From positions 17,968,501 to 18,032,500 of the forward strand of contig CM052360.1 in assembly GCA_028551475.1 (NCBI GenBank): a stretch of DNA of 64,000 nucleotides. Reading direction: 5' to 3'. Origin of the DNA: Casuarina equisetifolia. Lineage: Eukaryota > Streptophyta > Magnoliopsida > Fagales > Casuarinaceae. Position 1 is the stretch's first letter, and each line of letters begins with the position of its first letter. Below the pieces are notes generated by a model that saw only the letters and a list, made by a program, of their open reading frames with translations, did no database searches and was not told the origin of the DNA. A program made the position numbers and the translations under genes. Positions 46,272 to 56,235 of this stretch are shown here, piece after piece.

Positions 46272-47986
46272 ATGGCGAAATCACCGGAGCAGGAGCACCC
46301 CAGGAAGGCCTTTGGATGGGCCGCTAGGGATTCTTCTGGCGTCCTGTCTCCCTTCAACTTCTCTAGAAGGTGCCCTTCCTCTTTCTCTCGTCTTTTCCGA
46401 TTCTGTTTCTTTCTTTTTGAATATGGAAACTTTAGCTCATGCTACATAGAGAACAATAAGTATCGACAACGATCCACGCTTAACAACTTCTCTTTTATGT
46501 TTTGCTCTTCCAATTTCGGATATGTTCTGAAATCTTGGTTTGTGTTATAATGGTGCGACTGCAGGGAGACCGGAGAGAAGGACGTGACATTCAAAATCCA
46601 GTACTGTGGGATATGCCACTCCGATCTTCACATGATCAAGAATGAATGGGGCAGTTCCATCTACCCCCTTGTCCCTGGGTATGTTTTCACAAACCATGTA
46701 CAGAAGTAGTATATTATTATAGGTTACCCGACGTAGAAAGTTTCCTAGACTTTCTATTATCGATCATGGATGAATGAGGCAAAGATATATGTCCTCCGCA
46801 TAGAATATTATCAACGAATCCAGTGCAGGGTTTGATTTCCTAAACTTGTTATCATACCACGTTTTAATTATGTTTGCTGAACGGGATAATGCAGGCATGA
46901 GATCGTGGGTGTAGTGACGGAGGTGGGGAGCAAAGTACAAAAATTCAATGTTGGAGACAAAGTTGGCGTAGGCTGCATGGTTGGGGCATGTCACTCTTGC
47001 GATAACTGTGAGAATAACCTTGAAAATTACTGCCCCAAGGTGATCCTGACCTATGGCGCCAAGTACTACGACCGAACCACCACATACGGCGGCTACTCTG
47101 ATACTATGGTGGCGGATGAACACTTTGTGGTCCGTATTCCGAATAACCTACCTCTAGACGCTAGTGCCCCTCTCCTTTGTGCCGGGATCACTGTGTACAG
47201 CCCCTTGAGATATTATGGACTTGACAAACCCGGCATGCATGTGGGGGTGGTTGGACTCGGTGGCCTCGGCCATGTGGCTGTGAGGTTTGCCAAAGCTATG
47301 GGGGTTCAGGTGACGTTGATCAGCACCTCACCCCAGAAGAAGGAGGAAGCTTTGGCACGTCTCGGTGCCGACTCGTTTTTAGTGAGCCACAACCAGGATC
47401 AGATGCAGGTACTGAGTTGAAAACTTTGTTAAAGAATTTGTCATTTAGGTCGTGTATTGTGTCTAACTTTCTGGCTTTACCAACTGTATAGGCTGCACAT
47501 GGCACATTGGATGGGATCATTGATACAGTCTCTGCAAAGCATCCTCTCCTGCCTCTAATTAGCCTGTTGAAGTCGCATGGAAAGCTTGTTATGGTTGGTG
47601 CACCAGAGAAGCCATTAGAGTTGCCGATCTTCCCTTTACTCATGGGTAAGCATAGGCAATCTTTTATGGTTTGTGATTATTTGCTTGCCATCTTTTCTAC
47701 CACTGCAAAGTAATTTGGTGAAATCATCAAATGACATTTCTATTGAGAGATTTATATTAACGAATATCATGGAATGACAGGAAGGAAGCTAGTAGGTGGA
47801 AGTGGCATCGGTGGTATGAAGGAGACGCAAGAAATGATGGACTTTGCAGCCGAACACAACATCACGGCTGACATCGAGGTGATTCCCATGGACTATTTGA
47901 ACACTGCCATGGAGCGCCTCGAGAAAGCGGATGTCAAATACCGATTTGTCATCGACATTGGGAACACATTGAAGTCAAGCACTTGA
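46272..47986 (+). CDS. CAD/ELI3-type NADP(H) alcohol dehydrogenase
   Basis: Zinc-dependent medium-chain dehydrogenase of the cinnamyl-alcohol/mannitol/8-hydroxygeraniol dehydrogenase group; it interconverts alcohols and aldehydes in the cytosol. Exons: 46272-46369, 46565-46678, 46895-47408, 47492-47645, 47781-47986, all GT/AG, giving 361 residues, the usual length. The start [20 protein letters not shown] is typical of the ELI3/8HGO branch. Catalytic zinc ligands: Cys47 (CGICHSDLH), His72 (GHE) and Cys166. Structural zinc: Cys103, 106, 109 and 117. Rossmann motif GLGGLG at 191-196. The following strand ([11 protein letters not shown]) has Ser/Lys, as in NADP-preferring members. Whether it acts on monolignols or monoterpenoids cannot be read from sequence. 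No damage seen. Confidence 0.95.
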
Positions 47987-48063
47987 AGTCATTGCCTGTT
48001 GGGTCAAAGAGGATTCATACTTTAGAAATGGTTTTGTTGTTTTGTTTCTTTGTCACCTTGCTT

Positions 48064-49473
48064 TAGATATACTTAATGTTTCTTTTGACACAATTTCACT
48101 TCATACAATCATGGAATGAAAAGAAAATATATATATTCATTATTTCATTTTGCATAACCAATGAAGGTACTTAGCACAAGATTGAGGAAAAAAAGTATCA
48201 TGTATCATGCATACATGTCCTCTGAAATAAAAATTACAAAAAGTCAAGAAACGAAAACAGGAAAAATTCTGGTTATACTTGAAAGGTTAAGAAAGCTTAC
48301 CAATTTTCTGGCCTCTCCTTTTTCTTTTGATTCTTTACAATCTAAAAGGCGGCCAGTAAATGTGAGCATAAACACTGTGCATCTCACTGTGACTAATACA
48401 ATTCATGCAGTCTAAGCACTTTTGTCAAACAGTTGCGAGGCACAAAATGAATAGTGAGCGAGCGTGACCAATCGCTGCTTCTCAAGTCTCTGTGTAACTT
48501 GCCAATGCATGCACGCCACAGAAGCAGAGATATTTGTCATGACGAAAATGATAGAGCATTAACAAGGATGATGTCCGATGAAGAACGGGCTCATTTGTCA
48601 TTCTTAAGGTGGGTTGGTTTAGATGAAAGAGGCAAAGATAGTGATACAACATTTCAACAACCTATCTTCTATTTTTGGGGAAGGTTGTTTTGCATGAATG
48701 AGTGTCGCAGCAAGCTAGACACACGACAAGAGTGCCATTTGGTATTTGCATTTGGGACCAAAAGCTATGATTCCGCCTTTGAAAAGCTTAATGGTACGAA
48801 ACTCAGTAAGATTCATTGATTCATCTCTGCACAACATGATATCACCTTATCGTCTTCTCTGATGGGATAGCAACTGTTTCTTGAGAAAGGTACCTAAACC
48901 AAATAAATTTACAGATGTGACTCAAAAACTCTTTCAAGAAATAGATTTTTCTTTGGTTGATGCCGATTACAAGTTTTCAGGATCCTTGTGATTCTCTTGG
49001 AGAAGGTGTCCCGGCATAACATGACGCTACAGGGTTTACACCTGGCACTTACCAGTGAGGCCCTAGAGGCTTGCACCAAAAGTTGATGGATATGGATGAC
49101 TGAAAGAGAGCAAGATCGGGACCCTCATCCACTGCTAACAACAGCCGCCTCAATATCGAGAGCGACCACAAGTTCTTGTGTTATCCTCATGAGGAAAGGA
49201 ACCGCAAAAAGAAGAAAGTAGAAGATGACCTCCACATTGTAAAGAATAACTTTTTTCCAGTTTCACACGACCTTTATTGGGCAAGTCAGGAGCACTTTTT
49301 TTGTTCAACACAATGGAGAAAATAATTATGTTGGGATTCCTCAATATTCTTAAAAAAGAAGTCTTACATGATTATGATTTTAGAGATAAAATCTTTCAGC
49401 TTTTTGTGTAATTAATAATTAAGTTTTGAATCATTTAAAGAGTATAATAAAATTAAGATTGAAAAGGTTTTAC
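48064..49473 (+). repeat. Duplicated block S, copy 2
   Basis: Starts in the CAD 3' flank, 78 bp after the stop, and matches 24222-25605 to AAGATTGAAAAGG. This is probably the ancestral position, because it is continuous with the CAD gene. Confidence 0.9.
48454..48819 (+). CDS. Unrecognised reading frame of block S, copy 2
   Basis: Open for up to 121 codons, but the first realistic ATGs are at about 48508 (MHARHRSRD) or 48568 (MMSDEERAHLSF). The product would be about 84-104 residues, soluble, with no signal or membrane segment; it contains FQQPIFYFWGRLFC and KLDTRQECHLVFAFGTKSY. Conserved with copy 1 at about 90%. No family recognised. It may be an exon of a decayed gene rather than a gene. 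Confidence 0.3.
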   Translation: MSERDQSLLLKSLCNLPMHARHRSRDICHDENDRALTRMMSDEERAHLSFLRWVGLDERGKDSDTTFQQPIFYFWGRLFCMNECRSKLDTRQECHLVFAFGTKSYDSAFEKLNGTKLSKIH

Positions 49474-50698
49474 TATTTTTCTTTTATTTAAACAACTGTA
49501 ATTGTAAACTTTTATTTTTCATGTCCATGTGTGTATGTGTCTTTATGCTTAAATTAGTCAAAGTAAAATAGGAAAGATTATGCATCTTGCGAAGTGCCGG
49601 CTTCCCTGAGCCTTCTCGCGTAAGACTTGCCAAAATCCACCAACCAGATTCTCAAATCCGGCCATCTTCAACGCGATTCAAGCAAGGAAGAATCAAAGAC
49701 CTATTTGGCAATTTTCCCTTTCACTTCAGCGAAGATGATAATCACAAATTCGATCCATTTTGTGTCGATTTCTTTCCAGTAATTCATTACTTGTAATCTT
49801 TAACCCCTTTTAGATTAGGCCATTTCTTACATATTCAGTTGCAGCTCTTTTAGATTGGCCTTGTTTACACTGAATCTGGTAACATCTTCTGAACAGGGTT
49901 GCGGAAGGATGGCGCAAATATTTGGGCGGGCATAGAGCTGGGCTTTGCTGCCATAGCAGGCACCCATGAAGTCCACACCCTTCATGGGCGCTGCACGTGG
50001 ATGAGGAGATCGCGAATCTGTGGGACGATATTCGCGAGGTTGCAAGGCTTGGATTTGAAGAGCTCCTTCATGTCTGGTGGATGTTGGAAAATAAAATGAA
50101 CGTGGAAAAGGTTAAAGATACCAAGTTGAGAACTTAAAAAATAAAAAGTCCGAAAAAAAAGGATAAAGTGAAATCTACCATTGTAATAATTTTTTCTTTT
50201 ATCACCTCCTTTAAGCTGATAATTTGTATAAATTGAATAGACAAAACTTGCAACATGCATTGATTAAAATTATTGGGTCGGAGGCCAATTCATGTTGTGA
50301 GCTAAAGGTCTTGCATATTTTATGAGAGGCCTAATTGGTTTTGGACATGTAGCTTTGATAAGGTTTTAGATTTTGGGCTCAAAGGCCCAGATTTTATATT
50401 GTAAGCTTAATTTTGGGTGAAACTTAAAATAAATTAAAAAAGGAATAATGCCCAGAACAAGATTTTGTCCAAAAAGGTAATTAAAGTTGAATAAAAACCC
50501 ACAATAGGTGACATCAAAATCCTGACCGAACAGCAAGAGGCTTAGAGTTGAAAACCTGAACTGAGAAAAAATTTGTATTTAAAACCCACAAGAAGAACTC
50601 TCAAAATCATTTGAAAGGGGCTCTAATGCCACTGTTAGAAATTATAAACGAAAGACCCTTGTTTCATATGTGAATCCTACAGCAGGTTGACACTTCAG
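49474..50698. other. Unique DNA between block S copy 2 and ankyrin copy B
   Basis: A GC-richer patch at 49590-50080 has short open stretches on both strands (minus strand, about 49998-50090: HPPDMKELFKSKPCNLANIV), suggesting a gene relic of unknown family. The rest is AT-rich. Confidence 0.35.
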
Positions 50699-51139
50699 AT
50701 GCAAAGCAGTCGTGATAATCATTCAGGGATTCAACCTGTTACAGCTATTTATGAGAAACAATAGAAGCTCAAAGTTGAACAATCACAATTTCATAAACAC
50801 CGATGATCTTACAGAGATTCAATAGATTTCACAAGAAAGACACAACATTAAGGAAAGCTTGCAAACTGGAAGAAACTTAAAAATATGAAGAGTTTATTAG
50901 ACTGCACCCACTGAAGCTGTTGAAGAAGAGGCCACGAAACCCTAGCCTTTCTACCCCAGACAAGAAATACAGGACAGTAAAGGGGACAAAAGCATGAAGA
51001 TAAACACATTGGCTAAAGTGGCTTCAGTGGGGCTATTTACTTTTACCCACATTAATCTAACAACCCCAGCAGTCCAAAGGTAGATAATACAGGAACATAT
51101 AAAACTGCAGTCCTTTTACCATGTCGGGAAATTACAGGC

Positions 51140-51846
51140 TTAATTCCTAAACATATACAAATGGTTCGCGAAGAGAGGACCTGAGAGGTAGATGGAACCA
51201 CAGGCAACAGCCGCAGCAGCAAGCCCCGAGCTTTCAGCCAACACTACATATAAGCCTGATGTAAAAGCTATCACCATTCCATAGATGTCCCATTCAATTA
51301 ATATTGTGCCATAAATCAGCGACTCCATCTCTCCAGAGACTGCCGGTGCGGGGACATACATTGCAACAGCTGAGAGGCTAAAAGCCAAAGAATCAGCTAT
51401 CACAAACACCGTGTAAGCTGACTTCTTAGTTGAAGTTACCATCCTTCATGTGCGTCACGAGTTTCACCGACACCAGGCGAGGATAAAATAGCTGTAAAGG
51501 TGACATTGGTAACGATATTGGCCATAAGGAAATAGCTGCTCGCAAATTCCCCACGCCGAGAGCGTAGTTTCTCTGCACTTCTTTTCTTTTTCTCGTCAAC
51601 GGGTTAGCCAGTTCCGGAAGTCTTCCCTTAACCATCAGTGGGCCTTCACTGCCCTTTAGTGGCCGCTGCTCGGCTTCTTTGTAGTCGTTCCCCAGTTCCG
51701 GAAGTCTTCGCTTGACCATCAAAGGGCCTTCGCTGCCTTTTAGTGGCCGCTGCTTGACAACTTCGTGGAAGGCCCTTACTAACAAGCATCCCAAACAGGA
51801 CCTGTATTTTTTCGCAGTCTCTAATGAGAGAAAGTTGGAACATCAT
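51140..51846 (-). pseudogene. ACD6/ITN1-like PGG-domain remnant, copy B
   Basis: Only the last exon remains. From an acceptor-like CATTAG at about 51826 it reads a basic stretch, then the PGG-type membrane region in shifted frames (EFASSYFLMANIVTNVT, ILSSPGVGET, TKKSAYTVFVIADSLAF, SGLAAAAVACGSIY). An 84-bp in-frame tandem duplication lengthens the pre-PGG linker (QRPLKGSEGPLMVK occurs twice). No ankyrin repeats remain. Confidence 0.8.
51608..51777 (-). repeat. 84-bp in-frame tandem duplication in the PGG remnant
   Basis: AGTTCCGGAAGTCTTCCC at 51610 and AGTTCCGGAAGTCTTCGC at 51694 start two units encoding the same 28-residue linker. Copy A has one unit. Confidence 0.8.
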
Positions 51847-52440
51847 TTTGTAGTCCCTATTAGGTATTATAACACATGAGTTACGTACGATCTCTGAAAT
51901 GATAAATTAACAAGAACGCCAAAACTTTGTAATCTACTTTGAGCGGAATCAAGTATATTAAAAAACTAAGTTATACATTCAAATATGATTCATTTTGTAA
52001 TGACTGAATCCCAACTTGTTTTCAAGTTATTAAAGTAATATATGTTCTTCATATAAAAAAGAATTTATTGTCTACTTTTCAATGAATTCATTTTTATTAT
52101 TTAATTCATAGCAACTGATTTAAATTGGATAAACTAAATTTTATTTATATACTTACAAAGTTCAATTTCATCAATTTCATATACATTATCCAGATATTGA
52201 AATAAAATATTTCAAAGAACCTTATAATTTTAGCTACACTCTTGCAAATCTACTCTCGATCTATTCAAACTTTATTGATATCGGGCCATCTGTTTATTAT
52301 GCGCATAAACAAATATCTATGTCAAGATTCCAACATTTCAAATTGCATAAATTATATTGAGAAGAGGATATACATTCAATTAAGTACGTAAATTATTCTC
52401 CTTTTGAAAGTTAAACAATAATTTTGTTAAAGAAGGAAGA

Positions 52441-54150
52441 TCATGTCATTAGTTTATAATTTGAAATACATATTTGGCCCAATTTTTACGTTTATGTTTG
52501 CTCTACCTCATATTTGGAGCACTAATTTTTGCTCAACTTACTTAAGTATATCTATTGGCCATCAATTACTCCAATTTGCATTTCTTTATCCTTATCTCTC
52601 CATCTCCTTGTCATACCTATTATTGGCAATTTAGTTGTATAATAGAGTTTACATCTATATATATAAGGGTTAGGAAGATTTGAACTAGAATCTTAAGTTT
52701 AGAAGTCAATAACTTCATCACTCAATTATTGGCCCCAATTCAAATTTGTGAACTTAAAGATTCATAGTTACATAGAAATGGAGATGAAGAATTTTTGCGT
52801 GGAAGATCAAACTTAGCAAATAATATGTTGTTAGGTATGAAGTCAAAATTTGAATCAAGGGTGAAATTGTAATATTATAAATTGGATTTTTTTTTCTTGC
52901 TTTGCCAATAAATATAAGGATTAGGAAGCCCTAATTGCACTATACCATTCAATGAGCCATTATAGTGACCAAAAAGAGAGAGCCATAGGAGAAAACTTCC
53001 CATCTCTAGTGCTTATATTTGCATAAAAATTTCTAATATTGATTAATTGCTATCTTTTGTGGGCATGGGGTTGTTTATCCTAAACCATAAAAAACTTCAA
53101 TAATCTTGTAATTATTATGCATGCATTTGCTACTCAAACCAATCTATTGATAACATACGTTTCCAAATTCAAAAGCTTAATACTGCACATACAAAATTAT
53201 ATTTGAGATAAGGAAAATGGAAAGGCATGAGAGAAGAAGGCCAAAATAGAGAAAATGCTTTATTGTTGTCTCCTCTAGTGTCGAGGAAAAATGGAAAAAA
53301 TATTCTCCTTTTCTATTAGTTGCAAGTAGGACAAAAGAAAATAATAAAAACACTACAGGAATCAATATAAAAAAAAGTAAAGATATAAAGAAAAAAGTAG
53401 TTCATGCTATTCCTCATTTGTCTAAATATTGTAGAAGACTCTTGAATAACCATGTATATTTTGATAAATCTTATATTAAAAATAAATTTATTATTCAATC
53501 TAAAAGTTAGTTCATGTGTGCACACACTATAATCTTAAGATACTTTTACCCCCACATAATCACTACCCACTACTGATTTAGATTGCCACCAACTAGAAAC
53601 AACTTTCTCCCCTTAATCGAATTGCACACCTTATACCACCACCACCATTAGTTGAGCCTCATGATGTTTTTTCTGATAATGACATCGACGACATCATGCC
53701 TACATCAAAGAATAACCTAGAATTATAGCTATAAACACTTCCTAAATGTTCCACTAGAGATTACATACTACCTTTATGGTCAAAGGACTATATCTACCCC
53801 ATTATCAACACAATAGAAATTGAATCCACCATTTACCTTCTCTCAACCTACATTTCATATGGGCACTTATCACCTAATAGTTAGCATTTCATTGCATCCA
53901 TTTCTCCTAATGTTGGGCCAATCCATCACCATGAGGCAATTGACAATCCTAGATGACAAGATGCTATGAACATGAGATCAAGGCACTAAAGGCAAACAAT
54001 ACATGGGATATAATGGACTTGTTGTAAAGAAGAAAACCCATAAGTTGTAAATGGGTATACAAAATCAAGTATAAAGTTGATAGATCAGTGGAAAGGTACA
54101 AGGCCAAATTAGGAGTGAAAAGATACAATTAGAAAGAAATAGTGGATTAT
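52441..54150. repeat. Segmental duplication B2 (matches 37600-39225)
   Basis: Same AT-rich flank and Copia pol remnant as copy A, without the gypsy insertion. Confidence 0.85.
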
Positions 54151-55158
54151 TATGACATTTTTGCCCCAATTGCGAAGCATATCATAATAAGGTGTGTTCT
54201 TTCATTAGTGGCTTAACACCACTAGGATATCTACCAAATAGACTTTGACAATGCATTTATGTAAGGAGATCTTAATGAAGATATTTTTTATAAGGCTTCC
54301 ACTAGGTGATCAAGCAGAAAACAATAGTAAAGTTTAGAGGTTAAAGAAGTCTATTTACAAAGTCAAGCAAGTAATCCAATACTGGTATGAAAAATTCACA
54401 AAGTTACTTCATTTAGTTGGATATTGGAACTTCATGCATGGCACTTCGCTAATTTTCAAACAAAGAGGTAATCTTATGGTCATCCTTATGATATACCTTG
54501 ATGATATACTCATTACTAGCAGTGACATTAAAGGTATTTAGTGTACAACTTGGTTTAGTTTATGCATTTGCCCAAGAAATCTCATTAAGAAGCAACTATT
54601 AGATTGGTAAGATACCTAAAAAGATGCCTCGGCATTGGTTTATTTATTCCCATTTCAAAGGATTATAAAATGAGGACATATTGTGATTCAAACTACGCTA
54701 CTTGCAAGGTTGGTAGAAAATTAGTCACCAACTTTTATGTCACACTTGGAGATGCACTTATTTATTAGAAAAGCAAGAAACAAATGGTGATCTCACTCTC
54801 TTCTACAGAAGTGGAATATTAAGTTATGACTTACACATCTTGCGAAATTATTTGGTTGTTAGGTTTTTTAGGAGACATAGGGATTGAAGTACCCTACCTA
54901 GTGACCTTTTATGGTGACAATAAGGTAGTGATGGAGCTTAAATCAAACCATATGGTACATTAGTGTACTAAACACACAAACATTGATTGCCATTTCATCA
55001 AGGAAAAGATCAAGCATAACCTCATTAGAAATAAATATGTTGGGTTAAGAGATCAACCAGTGGATGTTATCACAAAAGCTTTAAGAGCAAATCAACATGT
55101 TCATCTCCTTAGCAAGTTAAACATCATTAATTCCTATCAACTATTAGCTTAAAGGGGG
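53815..55158 (+). pseudogene. Copia pol remnant, copy B (RT to RNase H)
   Basis: Continuous but frame-broken Copia RT and RNase H: KYKVDRSVERYKAK, then an FAPIAKHIIIR-like stretch, an LHGDLNED-like stretch, YLDDILITS, and near the end CHFIKEKIKHNLIRNKYVGL with DQPVDVITKALRANQ. A polypurine tract (AAAGGGGG, 55151-55158) follows, then the LTR. Stops and frameshifts throughout. Confidence 0.85.
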
Positions 55159-55476
55159 TGTTTAGATATGGCATACTTAGAGGAGAAGCAACCACCGATA
55201 GCCGGCGGCATCACTATGTTTCCTAACAACAGTTACTTGCATAGCTATTGTATAAAGTCTTCTTAGCAAAAGCCACTTGCATCATGTAAGATGGGACAGC
55301 TACCTCACCAACCTACTTACCAAATGCTTCTTTTACTTATATAAGAGATGTATAGAACACTTGTTTTCTTTATCATGGGATTAATTTCTCTCATTGTAAC
55401 ATGGTTTTCCTCTTGTTGAATCAATAAACGAGCGTTTTTACCCACAATTCAATCTTTCCTCATGTTTATTCAAACA
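55159..55476 (+). repeat. 3' LTR of Copia remnant B
   Basis: 318 bp with matching short inverted ends TGTTT and AAACA, immediately after the polypurine tract. No partner LTR is seen in the window. Confidence 0.65.
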
Positions 55477-56235
55477 TTTTGACAATTTCACCTTGCTCCT
55501 AGTCTTCATGTCATAAATTTTCATTATAGCAACCTTAAGATGATTTGCATGCCATGTTGTTTGAAGAATCACTTTTGCTAAATATGTTTGAAATTATGTA
55601 TTTAGAATCTTTTGAAAATGTCAAAGTTGCATCAAATGAGGTTCTTGCTTTCATTATGAATTCTCTTAAAAATTTTTTGAAATCTAAAGTGCAAAATTTG
55701 TGTTCCTCATTGTGTTTCTATTTTGAACCTAATATTTCTTGCACTTCATTTGTGATAACTTTGTCCTGATTATAACTTTGTAACTTAAATTGTTTGATCA
55801 CTACCTTCTTCGCCAATATAAAGCAATGAAAGCACTAGTTGCTTCTTCATACAATTTTGTTGCCATAAAATGAATGGAACAACTTGTGTCATAGAACTTC
55901 CAGGCTATAAAGGTGTTTGAGGAGTGTCTTTTAGCTTTTAGTGGGCAAGAAATCCAAAAAAAGCTCAATTACAAAGGTTTTGCTCAGTCATTTTGAAGAA
56001 TTATTTAATAAGTGTTTGTCTTTCTATTTTTTCCCTTCACATGGTTTTGGTGATTCTTCTTACAATTTCTATTGCTTATTGCTTGATCTTTAAACCTATT
56101 TTTATTTGGTGCATCTTTTTACTGTCACTAGTATGATGAATGAATTCTTTGAAAATAATGTTAGATGTTGATTGTTAAATAACCATATTGTCTAGGCTTT
56201 TGTCAATCCAATTATTTGATGAAGATCATAAGTAT
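55477..56235. other. AT-rich DNA
   Basis: No feature recognised; a 74-codon open stretch at 55545-55769 has no motif. Confidence 0.4.

Larger units (their letters stand above)
50699..52438. repeat. Segmental duplication B1 (matches 29117-30609)
   Basis: Collinear with copy A through the ankyrin/PGG 3' end. At 52438 it joins directly to the equivalent of 37600, so the ankyrin exons present in copy A were deleted here (or are absent from this copy). Confidence 0.85.

Noticed and set aside
46045..46550. Open frames overlapping the CAD leader and intron 1
   Set aside because: Explained by the CAD exon 1 start at 46272 and its donor at 46370; the longer frame reads into the intron.
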